NCBI GenBank assembly: GCA_949752745.1
Contig: OX457026.1
Location: forward strand, 73,472,742-73,536,741
Reading direction: 5' to 3'
Source of the DNA: Protula sp. h YS-2021
Taxonomy: Eukaryota > Annelida > Polychaeta > Sabellida > Serpulidae
DNA length: 64,000 bases
In this document: in pieces, positions 10,698 to 22,024 of the stretch
Layout of the letters: each line of letters opens with the position of its first letter
How positions within the stretch are numbered: the stretch's first letter is position 1
Notes under the pieces: generated by a model
Seen by the model: the letters and a program-made list of their open reading frames with translations, nothing else
Told to the model about the DNA's origin: nothing
The model's database searches: none
Position numbers and translations under genes: made by a program

Positions 10698-13600
10698 TCA
10701 ATTGTCCTTGATGGACCACGATCCCCATTTCCTATGGTATTTATCGTTGTCTAAGATAATCTTATCTACTTGCATGTACATGCTTACTTCATGCATGAAG
10801 GTCGAATAATTGAAGGCTAAATTACGGAATCGGGTATCCCATATTCGGTATTTTAAAATAAGAAAAATAAGGTTTTCAGCGTTGTTACAAGATCCTAACA
10901 GAAAGTCAGTAGCGTGAAAGCCTTTAAGGCCAAGGAGTTGCCACGCTTTTCTTATTATTGCCACTGTTTTAGGACACTTTATGAACAGGTGGAAATTTTA
11001 TTCTACTACATTACATTCAGAGCAATTTTTGTCTAATTTAATTCCCCATTTTTCCAGATTTTTGTTGTTGGCTACTATGTCGTTTAATATCTTGAACTGG
11101 AAGGAAAGTAGTTTGTTATCGCGACATGAATCTCTTGATATTTTGATACTTTTGTTTACTAGGGTAAGATCTATCCCCTTGTTCTTCCACATTTTTAAGC
11201 TAGTCGGGGGTTGACTTATTTGTTTCACTAGTTCTTTATAAAAATCCCTTGACTTACAATTTGTTACATTTAAACGCTGACCACTTCTTGTTCTAAGTAT
11301 GCAACTTCCTAAAGCACAGGATTGATTAGGTAAAATTTGTTGTTTAATTGCTTGTTGAATGCTAGTTAATGTTAGGTAATTAACTTTGATGTTATATTTT
11401 CTCGTTAGTTCATCGCATGTCAGCCATCTATTATTTTTATTCATTAGATCTTGTATAAAAACAATTCCGTTTTGGAACCAGTTCTTAAAGAATATGGGTT
11501 TATTATCTATAAGTATATCTTGATTGTTCCAGAGTAATTGCTTAGACATTGTCGAGGTTTGAAATATTGTTTTAAAAGCTTGTAAGATATCTTGATAAAA
11601 GGGAGGCATATGAGGGAGTTTTTTTACGTCAAAGTTGCAATGCATTAACAAACTTAGGCCACCAACCTTATCTAAGTAATAATTTACTACTTTTGACCAC
11701 TTTTTTCGTTGCATTAATTTTTGTAACCAAGCAAGTTTGAGAGCCATATTCTGTGATTGGATGTCAATTGCTTTTAGTCCACCCTCATCATAGTTCCTTA
11801 TTAAAGTGGTATGTTTAACTTTTGATGTAGAATAACCCCATAAAAAAGATGAAGTTTCTTTTTGTGCTTGCTTTATGTAGCCTGCGTCACAGCTAGTGTT
11901 AGAAAGGGAGTAAATTAAGTTAGATATTCCAAGTGACTTAGTTATTAGAATTTTTCCTAACAGGCTGAGTCCTCTACAAGACCAAAATAGGTACTTTTCT
12001 CTCATTTTTGCAATTTTATCGATAATGTTCTTTTCGTTGCATTTTTGAGGTCATATCCAAGGGAGATTCCAAGCATGTTGAAACAGTTTCGGGACACTTC
12101 TAAATCCTAAGCGCCTTTCCTTTTTTTCCAAGGTCCCAGCCATATAAGTAAAGTTTTATCTTTGTTGATTTTAAGACCTGACTGGCTTGCAAAATTTTCT
12201 AGCGTTTGAAAAAATTCTGGAATTGATTCAACACTACCCAAAATACCTGTTGTGTCATCGGCACACTGAGTTAACTTAAATTCCCCTTTTCCAACCTTCA
12301 AGCCTTTGATTTTGACGTTGTCTCGTATCATTTGGGCCATGAACTCGACTGCGAGAACAAAGAGTATGCAGGAGAGACCGCAACCCTGTCTCACACCCCT
12401 TCGTATATCGAACCATCCGGTGCTATAGCCGTTATTCCTTACTGTACTAGAAATATCTGTGTAGCATAGCTTAATCCAAGATATGAGTTCCGGTCCAAAG
12501 TTAAATTTTTTTAACATGTTCAGCATAAAGTTCCATTCCAAACTGTCAAAGGCCTTTTCAAAATCTATTTGAAGGAGCAAACCAGGGATTCCTTCATTAT
12601 CAGTAAAGTCTAATGGGTCTGAAATCAATCGAATATTTTCACCAATGTATCTTCCTTTTATAAATACAGTTTGATCTTCATTTATTAGTTTATTTAAGTA
12701 TGGGGAGATTCTATTAGCTAGACTTTTAGATAATATCTTGTAATCTGTATTTAATAGGGAGATTGGTCTCCAGTTTTTAATAATCTCAGGGTCTTTACCC
12801 CTTTTATGCAGCAATGTTATAGACGCTCTTCGAAGTGAGGGTGGTAGTGCTCCTTCCGAATGTGATGTATTTATGACGTCAGTAAGTATGGGACCAATGT
12901 TATTCCAAAATTTGATATAAAATTCAGAAGACAGGCCATCGACGCCGGGGCTTTTGTTTGGTTTCATAGCTTTTAGGGCACTGTAAAGTTCATCTATTTT
13001 TATTTTGTCTTCAATGCTTTGTTGTTCAAAAACACTAAGCTTGGGCATTTGTTTAAATTGTTCAAAAAATGATGGGTCTGCGGACTTGAGGCCCTGTGAG
13101 ATATATAGTTTGCTATAGAAGTCTTTAATATGAGACTTAATTTCTTTGCTTGACATGGTAATGGATCCATCGATTGTTTTTAACTTGGTGATTGTTTTTT
13201 TGTCGTATATTTGTTTTGCCATATTAAAAAAATACAATGTATTTTTTTCATTGTTTTCTATAAATTCAAGTCTAGATCGGATGTATTCTCCTTTGGTTTT
13301 ATGTTCGATTAGAGTGTCTAACTGCTGCTTGTTAAGTTCGTATTCGATGAGTTGGTCCTTACTAATTTCGTCATCAATTACTTTTTTGTCCAAAATTTCT
13401 ATTTTTGATTTGAGCGATTGTTCCTCTTCCCGTCTTTCTCTGGCCCTTTTTTGCCGTAAATTAAACTATACTGCATTATTTCCAGTTTTAGGAAATCGTA
13501 TCTGACTCTTATATCTCGGATATATGATAACTCGTCCCATTTATCGGTTATTAACCTTTCAACGGTTTGTACGTAAGTTGCTTCTTGAAGAAAACTGTTG

Positions 13601-14342
13601 TTTAGTTTCCAAAAATTTGGATCCCTTTTATCCAGACAGAGGTCAACTATTAAGCTAATACTTTTATGGTCAGTAAATGGACAGTATGAAATGTTCGTTT
13701 TCTTTGTGGCTTTCACGATACCCTGTGTGACCAAAAAGTAATCGAGTCGACAGAGGACTCTCGGTGACTTTTGAGACCATGTATACTGTTTTTTATTTGG
13801 GTTGTAGTAACGCCATATATCTGTTAAATTGAACGATTCTATAATGTTTTCCAGAATTGAAAGACTTTTTTGGATGGGGAACGGCCGCCAAATTTATCAA
13901 TGGGCGAAAGCACCAAATTAAAGTCACCGCCTATAATAAATTCATCACATCTTATGTCAGACAATATTGCCATAAGGTTCTGATAAAATTTTACTTGGTC
14001 AGCATCCTTGTTTGGGGAATAGATATTGAAAATATCCAGTTGGATTGAGTTGACTTTAAGGATTATATATTGAATATTGCCACCATCATAATTTTTTTCA
14101 CCAATGGTAGTCAAATTATTGGATGTCAGGAACAGCACACCTGCGCTTCTGTTTGTCCCGTGGCTACAAAATATTTTTTCACCCCACTCGCCTTCCCAGA
14201 CATTTAGGTCATCACTTGTTGAGTGGCTCTCCTGTAGCATTAAAATATCATATTATGTGTTTTTAAATTCTTTGAAGAGAGCTAACCGTTTGCTTTTCTG
14301 GCAAATACCCCGTACATTAGTACTTAATAATGATAACGTCAT
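10698..14342 (-). pseudogene. L1/Tx1-like LINE ORF2: endonuclease plus reverse transcriptase, broken
   Basis: ORF2 proteins of this LINE group nick the target and copy the element RNA there (target-primed reverse transcription). The ATG at 14342-14340 begins MTLSLLSTNVRGICQKSKR. APE-type endonuclease motifs follow: LQESHS (14225-14240), NIYSPN, GGDFN (about 13918-13931) and a C-terminal RLDYFLV block (about 13745). The reverse transcriptase has NKSPGVDGL, SLLNTDYKILSKSLANRI, DFEKAFDSLEW (about 12540-12575), RRGVRQGCGLS and the catalytic box CADDTT (12252-12265), where the family usually has an aromatic residue before ADD. A C-terminal domain with GKILITKSL, KSRDFYKEL and a Cys/His cluster ends at 10698. 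Damage: a TAA at 14258-14256, frameshifts near 13835, 13440 and 12060, and a stop at 10997-10995. At about 1,215 codons the length is normal for the family. Best read as an inactive, nearly full-length ORF2. Confidence 0.93.
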
Positions 14343-14460
14343 TTATGTGCGGTGTAAAACGCTCAACAAAAAGTTGATCCTTATGTTTACATTTGAATCT
14401 AATTTTATCTGGAATAGACTCCCATGACACTTCCGACACTTTCGTACAGACATAGAATAC
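14320..14460 (-). pseudogene. Possible 3' end of LINE ORF1 overlapping the ORF2 start
   Basis: An open frame reads into the ORF2 start with coding-like composition (a VSWESIPDKIRFKCKHKDQL block) and stops at about 14320, overlapping the ORF2 ATG by some 20 bases. ORF1/ORF2 overlap is common in LINEs. Upstream of about 14470 the frame meets A/T-rich sequence and no ORF1 domain can be seen, so the element seems 5'-truncated or this is a chance frame. Confidence 0.3.
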
Positions 14461-14818
14461 ATACAACACATAGAAAAAAAATAAGAACATATATATGAAT
14501 CACACAGAGAACCAAAATTAAGTTTGGCAAGTAATCTATTTATTGATGTGCCAACCGCTTGTTCTGTTAAATATTCACACAGAATCCCCTGTATGTTTAG
14601 GATGGCATATATTAACTAGCGTAGGGATAATCTTTGACAACGCACTTTGTTAAGTATCCAAGAGGGGAATAGATATGCAAGGTTATTGGTACGACAGCAA
14701 TGAGGGTGTATGAAGACTCGAAACAGAGCAGCCAACGCAAATTCCTTTTTTTTTCAAATCGTGACCTGCGCCCGGACTAACCCGTCCCTACAGTCACCGA
14801 AATTCCATTTATTTTAAT

Positions 14819-14923
14819 CCCTGAAAATTAATGGTTTGCGGAGAATTCACGTATTCCCTAAACATTTCAGGGAATACGCATAGATCCTGATTGCACTGAT
14901 TCCCTGTAACAGTTAAATGTGTA
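14819..14923 (-). repeat. Right inverted-repeat arm (CAGGGAATA words) outside the LINE
   Basis: ATCCCTGAAAATTAAT, CACGTATTCCC, TTTCAGGGAATACGC and TGATTCCCTG form the inverse counterpart of the arm at 10298-10372. Within each arm the same word appears several times in both orientations. Confidence 0.5.
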
Positions 14924-15635
14924 ATCTTAGTGGTGGGTTAATTGTGGCAGGTTCATGTGAATAGATTATTATAATAACCGACTCATTGCTCCCATTTTAT
15001 AAGTCGCTTTACACGCCAGGGCATGCTCAAATTAAAAAAAAACCACGAGCAAAGCATACATCAAAATTCAGGGAGTTTACACTGTGCAGCACTGAATTCC
15101 TTTATGACCAAATAACGAAATTTTAATGGCCAAGCTGCCCTACTTGCCTCGGGGTCCCCCACTTTTAATGGCTTTAAGCAAACTGACCTGGCATCCATTT
15201 GAGACACTTATCGGTTAATCAATTTCGTGTGGTCTGATTAGCATATCTGTGCTCACGAAAAAATAGGACGGCATCTATTTCCGTTGGCTTGCTGCGTGAC
15301 GACGGATGGGTCATAAAAATCGTAAAACTTTTTGTGTTTACACGATACAGCTTGCTACCATGAGCATGTCCATGCACCAAAAACGCATCGTGTAAAGCGG
15401 ACTTTACAGAGGTGAAGCTTTGTTCACCGGCATCAAGGCGGTGATTAATCACAATAACTGTTTTTCAATCCTTAGAAAAATTATAAGAGGCACTTAATAT
15501 CCTAGGACGAATGGATTATATTTCTTGTACAAATTAAAGCGCTAACTTTCATTCAGTTGTTATGCTAACTTTGGGTGAAAGAGGATTAATTTGCAGTTTT
15601 TGAGTACAATTCTCACGCCACTGTGATAAGGATGT
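14924..15635. other. Non-coding stretch, nothing recognised
   Basis: Short frames only. No transposon end, tandem array or RNA gene was recognised. Confidence 0.4.
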
Positions 15636-16919
15636 ACCGGTGTAACAGTATATCTGGCACCCTGTATAGCTTCCCCAACCCCGGGGACAGATAGATTAGG
15701 CTATCTTTCCCTCGGGGGGAGGGGAAGCTAGAGTAGTCTATCTTCCCCCACCTGGTATTTTTTGCCCCTGCTCAGCTTCCCCCACCAAGGTTAGCTTCCG
15801 CCCCCACCGTATTTTTTTTCGATTTTTTCTTTCTGCCCTCTGCTCACCTACCCCCAGTCGTTTTAGCTTACCCCTATTTTTCTCTATTTATCTTTCTTTC
15901 TGCTGCTGAATCAAAGCCATAATTGCAAGTGTTGAAAGTCGTAAACGGGAGTGTAGTGATGGTGAATGTTCGCAATGTAAATCATCGGAATGGATTTTCT
16001 CAGCCTTCCTAGTAGGTTTAATGTTTTTGGTTCAGCAGCATAGGTCAGACACTTGGAGGTTAGGTTGCCGGCCAAAAAGTGCTTTTATCTTTCTTTCTGC
16101 CGCTGAATCAAACCCACAATTGCAATCCGTCTTTATCCTCCTTGTAATATCTCACTCTGTTATAACCAAAATTAGTAAGGCTTATCTGATTGCTTAATCT
16201 CTGTCGCATTTACCAATGGCATTCACATCGCCACTGTGTTGAAATAAAACGAATCCACATCTCTGTTGTTTTAATTTTTATTTATGTAGGTGATCAGAAC
16301 AGCTCTATCTGAAATCAGGGGTAATTTTAAATTGCGGCATAAGATTTAGTCTAGACTGTAAGTATAAACTGGAGGCTTTTTCGTCACCTGGTATCACTTT
16401 TTAAATAAATAACAACACTAAGAATCTCAGGGAAATTCATTTTTTCGGCAAAAAATTACTCCGAGGTGAGATGTTACTCTTCACATGTAAGTATAAATAA
16501 GTCAATATTTCATCTTGGTATTCATAATTGAAAATGGAATCGAAAGTTCAGCAAACGACACAGCACTTATAGCCGGCAACCTAACCTCCAAGTGTCTGAC
16601 CTATGCTGCTGAACCAAAAGCATTAAACCTACTAGGAAGGCTGAGAAAATCCATTCCGATAATTTACATTGCGATCATTCACCATCACTTCACTCCCGTT
16701 TATGATGTTTAACCCTTGTGGAAATTGGCAATTTTACAAATTGGTTATTATTGTTAAAAGTTGAGCAATTATCAAATAAAAGATTTTGAAGTTAAGTTTT
16801 TGTGGATTTGTTGAGGGGGTAGAATATCCGAGAGGGGGGGAAGATAGCCTAGTCTAGCTGACCCCCTTCCCCCGGGTGAGAAGCAGTACAGGGAGGTCAG
16901 CTAGCCTGTTACACTGGAG
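15636..16919. repeat. Non-autonomous element with long inverted ends (CCGGTGTAACAG termini)
   Basis: The left end CCGGTGTAACAG (about 15637) and the right end, which reads CCAGTGTAACAGG in reverse complement (about 16906-16919), head similar terminal modules of about 80 bp: CCCTGTA, C/G blocks, then palindromic words such as TAGGCTATCTT and AGTAGTCTATCTT. A second, inner inverted repeat pairs about 15945-16080 with 16557-16710; both carry AGCCTTCCTAGTAGG and a GTTCAGCAGCATAGGTCAG-like block. The sequence between outer and inner pairs differs on the two sides. No transposase is present. Its centre has a diverged inverted relative at 7100-7682. The superfamily is unidentified. Confidence 0.7.
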
Positions 16920-17004
16920 AGTATTGTCTTTGCTATGTAAGTCTTATTTAAGCAGCGACCACTTAACGGCAGATAGTGTGGGAGAAAGCTGTCAGTTCTA
17001 GTAA

Positions 17005-17190
17005 CAAATATTTGTAACTGGTTCAGTCCCATTTACAAATGGAAAGGGGGCATGTATATGTTATCAGTTCTGAACCGATTTCAAATTAAATTGGGTTTCC
17101 CTTGGCCAGTGAGAAACTCAGTTACAAAATTGGCCAACGAGGCAACTAATTTGTAATCGGTTCAGAACCATTTGCCATTGGCAACTTCAT
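17005..17190. repeat. Palindromic dispersed repeat (copy 2)
   Basis: GTAACTGGTTCAGTCCCATT, GTTCTGAACCGATTTC, TTGGCCA and AATCGGTTCAGAACCATTTG are inverted and direct versions of one word set that is also present at 8790-8995. It ends near GCCATTGGCAAC. No coding sequence is visible. Confidence 0.5.
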
Positions 17191-18120
17191 GCTATATTGT
17201 TCGCAATTTTCATTGCCATGTCGTAGAAAGTTGGCCCAGTTGGTGAGATGGACGGGTCATGCCATTGTTTATTTTGGCGATTTTCCTATTTTCGCCAATT
17301 TAGCGAATCCAAGACATTTTTTGCTAAAAAGCTCTGTCTTTCTGTTGATTCGTGAAATTTTGCAAAAGGATAGTTAAGATCAGGCGTAAGCAAAATATTT
17401 GTTCGATTTTGGTCTGGTTCTATTCAGCACTACTCATTCCTGTTTTCTCTTGTCTTGGTTGACAATATTATTCTTCTGCTGTTCTTATATTGGTGGTTGC
17501 ATGTTTTGTGTTCCGATGATCCATAAATATATAATATATTATATGATATATCTCTCCAACTTTTTGGGTTATTTGAACAGTTAGGAGATAAAATTTTCAG
17601 TAATTTTCCCTTTTTAAACAAGCACCATAATACTCGTTCATATCTGTGCACTACTCCACAGACACAACGTTAAAAAATCTTTTGTCAGCTCAACAACGAC
17701 ATGCCAAATCACTTCTTGAACTGTTACTGATCTAATTGAAGGGATAACCAACAGTCAAGTTATCGAACTGAAATAATTTATTCTTATGTGTGAATCAACA
17801 TCAGTTTATTTAATGTGAGTTATCCGAATGAATATTTGTACAAATTCAGTGACAATGTATGTAGAGATTTACAAACAGGCGCCATATTTTTAAGACCACA
17901 CATGCAACGCGTTTACTTTGGAGTTAATGTTTACTTATGTTGAAACTCTGTTGTTACTTTTGCCACAAAATAAATAGAGTTGATGGTATTTAAACATTTT
18001 CAATTTGCTTTCACCGCTACATCATAAAAAATTCTTTGTATGGTTTAGTCAATCACTGCTACTCCTGTTCAGTAACGTCACTCTTAATCTAAGAAACCAG
18101 TGCCAATATCGGCTCATTGT
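17191..18120. other. Non-coding stretch, nothing recognised
   Basis: AT-rich sequence with short open frames that show no motif. It may contain the decayed left part of the Tc1 fragment that follows. Confidence 0.4.
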
Positions 18121-18632
18121 CTGTGTGTTCTTATTCCACAAAAGTGAAACCCACGTCCTTTTAACCGATAAATCGCGTTTGTGCTTGAACTATGCCTTAC
18201 GGGCGAGCCCGCTCTCGGTAAGAGAACGATGTAGCAGTCAAAGTGTGACACTATGGGTACGCATAGCGTTCGCTCATCGCACTGAACTTCGTTTTGTCAA
18301 CCGAAGTCTTAACGCTGAATAATATCGAGAAGAGATTTTGAAGCCATCAGCGGAACCTTTTGTGCGTCAAAATGGTCTAATTCTACAGCAGGATAACCCA
18401 AGTGCTCATTCCGCGAGAGCTTCGCAGCAGTACCTTCAAGCAGAAAACGTCCGTGTCTTGCCCTGGCATGCTTTTTCGCCGGAGCTTTCGCCGATCGAAC
18501 ACGCGTGGGATATGCATCCACCTGAGACATTGTCAGAGCTTAGACAGGTCCTTGTGGACGAATGGAATCGCATTCCACTTTACAAAATAAAGAATTTGAT
18601 GAGATCCATGCTTCACACATTGATGCAATAAG
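18121..18632 (+). pseudogene. Tc1/mariner transposase relic (copy 2), C-terminal part
   Basis: Fragments in different frames follow the family order. LLTDKSRLCL near 18157 covers the first catalytic Asp, and a SVTLWVRIAF block (family SVMVWGGI) is near 18240. LRFVNRSLNAE with a YREEIL block lies near 18290-18335. ILQQDNPSAHSAR, with the second Asp, is at about 18380-18420. SPELSPIEHAWD, with the Glu, is at 18478-18515, followed by an LRQVLVDEWNRIP tail. The N-terminal DNA-binding half is not recognisable. It differs from copy 1 in sequence, so it comes from another Tc1 lineage. Confidence 0.8.
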
Positions 18633-18799
18633 GGACGCTCGTGGATGTCACACTCCATATTAAGAGCGTATGTTTAATTAAGCGTAACACTGACGGTTTT
18701 GATGCAAAGTCGATTTTGTTTTCAGAAACAGAAAGCTGTGAGCTACTAAAATATGTTATTATAGTGAGGTTTGATTATTTCTCACATAATACATTTTGC

Positions 18800-19676
18800 A
18801 GGTTTCAAAGCTGAGTCACGGTCAAGGTCAAAAACCGGAAGATGACTATTATATCGAAAACGGTTAGAGATGGAGCGATTTTGAGTTACATAAGAGGTAC
18901 CCCGGTGACCTTGACTTCTGGGTCACGAATAAGGTCAACAACCGGAAGTTGACTATTATATCGAAAACGGTTAGAGATAGAGCGATTTTGAGCTCATTTT
19001 CTACCCTTTGGGCCTTAACAACGTTACATAAGAGGTACATCTGTGATCTTGACCTTCTGGGTCACGAATAAGGTCAACAACCGAAAGTTGATTATTATAT
19101 CGAAAACGGTTAGAGATAGAGCGATTTTGAGCTCATTTTCAACCCTTTGGGCCTAAACAACGTTGCATAAGAGGTACATCTGTGATCTTGACCTTCTGGG
19201 TAAAGGTCAAGGTCAAAAACCGGAAATTGATTATTATCTCGAAAACGGTTAGAAATAGAGCGATTTTAAACTCATTTTCGACCCTTTGCGCCTGCACAAC
19301 GGTACATAAGAGATACCTCGGTGACCTTGACCTTCTGGCTCACGGTCACGGTCAAAAACCGGAAGTTGACTATTACCTCGAAAACGGTTAGGGATAGAGC
19401 GATTTTAAGCTCATTTTCGACTCTTTGAGCCTAACGTTATAAAAGATATAAGAGGTACCTCGGTGACCTTGACCTTCTGGGTCACGGTCAAGTTGGCTGT
19501 TATCACGAAAACGATAAGACATATAGGGATTTTGGGTTTATTTTGAACCCGTTGGGCCAAAGTGACGATAAAGAAGGGGTAGTGCATGAGTCTGAGGGTT
19601 TTTGTCACAACCCAGTTTTTTCTTTAGTGGTTTCTGCAAGTGGGCCAATTCCTCTAGGTAGCGGAATTCTACCTAG
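18800..19676 (+). repeat. Helitron2-like non-autonomous element, family 2, hairpin end intact
   Basis: A tandem array of a 139-bp monomer (GCGATTTT anchors at 18982, 19121, 19260 and 19399, plus a shortened one at 18875) leads to a 3' end made of GCAAGTGGG (19636-19644), a hairpin (TAGGTAG pairing with CTACCTA around a 7-base loop) and CTAG at 19673-19676, followed by T. Orientation is opposite to the copies at 41-57 kb. The monomer is homologous to that of family 1. The 5' end is not clear. There is no coding capacity; mobilisation would need an enzyme made elsewhere. Confidence 0.75.
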
Positions 19677-20689
19677 TTATGTATATTTTCCTGCGATAAT
19701 ACAAACCCAAAGCTTTTATCGCTTTGTATAATGATATATACTATTGAAGGATAAAAGACAGTTTACCAGCCACCAAACTTATTAATTCTCTTTAAAATTT
19801 CAACAGAGGACCTTTAATATAAATTCCTTCAAATAAGCAAATTTATGACATCGTTCTTCATGTAGCTCAACCAAACTGCAAATGAAACAAAACAGGAGTT
19901 ACATTTTTACCATTCACAAATGTTTGATTGTGTGCGAGCCGTTTGCTTGAAAGTGCAAACGAGCAGTTGTGAGCGCTGTTCAAATCGTATGACGCCCATC
20001 ACTGGCACCAAAACGATCGATCTGGCCGATATAAACGGGGGCTTAATGCTCACTGATATGCATGTATACTCGTTGGTGCATATCTGCACGGTATAGCTAG
20101 ACTAGTCACTAAAATGACAGGTCGCCATTCTCCAAGGGCCTCCTTTGATTGTGGTTGTTGGCCCAACGCATTCCATTTCAACGTCTTCGGTCATTCAAAG
20201 CCGTTTCGATGTTCGGTCTTTGTGCACGGATTCATTTTTTACGGAGGATTCTCATGACTGTTTTATGCACTTACCTGACTATTTTTTCTCGCAGGTGTCT
20301 CCGCCGCACTCATTGTCGCAATGCATTATCCGGATACGCAGATTCTGACGAGGCGTAGCAACGCGAGGACGACCGCTTCGAGCTCTATTCTGGAATTGTC
20401 TTGTGTCATGACAACGCCTCTGCAGCATGCAAACAGCGGTTTTACTCCATCCAAAGTGCCAGTCAGCCGCTTATATTGAAGCACCAGCCAGTAACGTGCT
20501 GAATCGCTTATAAACCAGTTTCGCTGCCATGCAGTGACAATTACACTTAGGACCACAAATATTAAAATCCTAAAGACTTAGAATTAAAAAACACTTTGTT
20601 AGAAGTGATGCTACGATGCCAGATTCATTAAAGCTCTTGGTTACATTTTTTGATATGTTTACATGAGTAAGCAGTCTTATGTTGATCCA
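19677..20689. other. Non-coding stretch with a strong but orphan splice-acceptor look-alike
   Basis: Near 20276-20296 a pyrimidine run ending TTTTTTCTCGCAG precedes GTGTCTCC and a 65-codon open frame. The peptide was not recognised and no partner exon was found, so no gene is called. Confidence 0.3.
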
Positions 20690-20850
20690 ACGTTGACCAT
20701 AGATCAAAGTCTTTGATACAACGTTGCGTAGACGTTGGATAAGCAACGTTGTTTGGACGTTGCTTTTGGTGGCAAACAAAACCCAACTTTCTCCGACGTA
20801 TAATCAACGCATTTTGTGCAACATTGACTAGACGTAGAAAGACTTTTATA
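20690..20850. repeat. Short repeat rich in CAACGTTG words
   Basis: CCAACGTTGACC, ACAACGTTGCG, AGACGTTGGAT, GCAACGTTGTTT and related words recur in both orientations over about 160 bp. The style is like the GACGTC-word element at 3793-4370 but with another word. A short cousin occurs near 24190-24230. Boundaries are not clear. Confidence 0.5.
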
Positions 20851-21806
20851 GATGTCAGAATCTTCAAATTTTTAAAATAATTTTAGCTTCTTTGGAAGAT
20901 AAGGCAAAATTGATGAAAAAAATAATAATTAAGGGTAAAAGAGAGACTGCTGAAAAACCAAATGCTCTTAACTTGTTGTGATTTATATTGTGAATACAAC
21001 TAACTAGCATGTCTACACATAAAATAGCAGTTCTACATATAAAATATACTATGTTGTATTCTTTCTGCTGAAAATTGAAGCTGTGAGTTTCATTGTCATA
21101 GCTTTAGCCGTTTCGGAGCAACATCACCAGCCATACTCACAATCCAATTCCTTGCCATGTACTGAGGGCCTGTGACCTGCTCACAAGCTCACAGCACACA
21201 CGCTGTGTAAAGTGGAACGATCATTATAATTTGTATTGTATAATTTGTATAATTATAATATACTGTAAGCTATCATAACGTTTGCTATATATGAATTTCA
21301 GTGGTAAAATTTCAATGTTCGTTTTTGCCTATAAAATCCAAATGAATTTCAAAAGAAACTAGAGGTGAATCAATTGGACATGCCACTAAATATCTCTACC
21401 AAGTTTAATCCCCAGGAAGCACGGTATTGTGCTACCAGCACGGTATACAAAGACTAGTCTGGTCGGTGTAAGTATACGATATCCCGATGACCACGATACA
21501 AATACAGGCGAGAAGATTAGCAGTTGGCTAAATTTGCCAAGAAGCCTGAGGAGTATCTGGTTCCAACCACCAATTACCCTCACCACTGAAAAGTACTAGT
21601 CTTGCTCGTTGGCATCCGTTCGTCTGTGAAAGGCGGATATCTGCGGAAGTGGATTGTCTCAATTCACTCCGTCTAAAGTTAATTGGTTGCTTTCTTTCAT
21701 TGCTCTCTTGGCTTCCAGTTTCTGAAACTACTTTTCGTTAGATCTTTGCACAGTACTCGCTTCCATACTGGTACAGCAACAGCCTGTAATTCCCACTCGG
21801 GCCAAG

Positions 21807-21808
<2 letters not shown>
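20851..21808. other. Non-coding stretch, nothing recognised
   Basis: AT-rich sequence with no gene or repeat recognised until the (AT)n tract. Confidence 0.4.

Positions 21809-21884
<76 letters not shown>
21809..21884. repeat. (AT)n microsatellite
   Basis: About 75 bp of nearly pure TA repeats with one C interruption. It is followed by a TTTCAGAACCCTGGATCGAATAG block also found as the unit of the array at 23.1-23.5 kb. Confidence 0.95.
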
Positions 21885-21887
<3 letters not shown>

Positions 21888-22024
21888 CTGCAAAATATTT
21901 CAGAACCCTGGATCGAATAGTTTCGGGGAACGAACGCGCTGGATAAAATCTATCTCCGTGCAAACAGGTTTACATAGACAAGTTTGTCCAAGGACAAAGC
22001 CCCAGCTTACGAAAAGCGATAACA

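Noticed and set aside
10981..11214. Plus-strand frames inside 10.9-14.4 kb
   Set aside because: Antisense shadows of the LINE ORF2.
18800..19560. Repeated AGGTCA half-sites as possible nuclear-receptor binding clusters
   Set aside because: They are part of the 139-bp transposon monomer and occur in every copy; a regulatory role cannot be claimed from the sequence.
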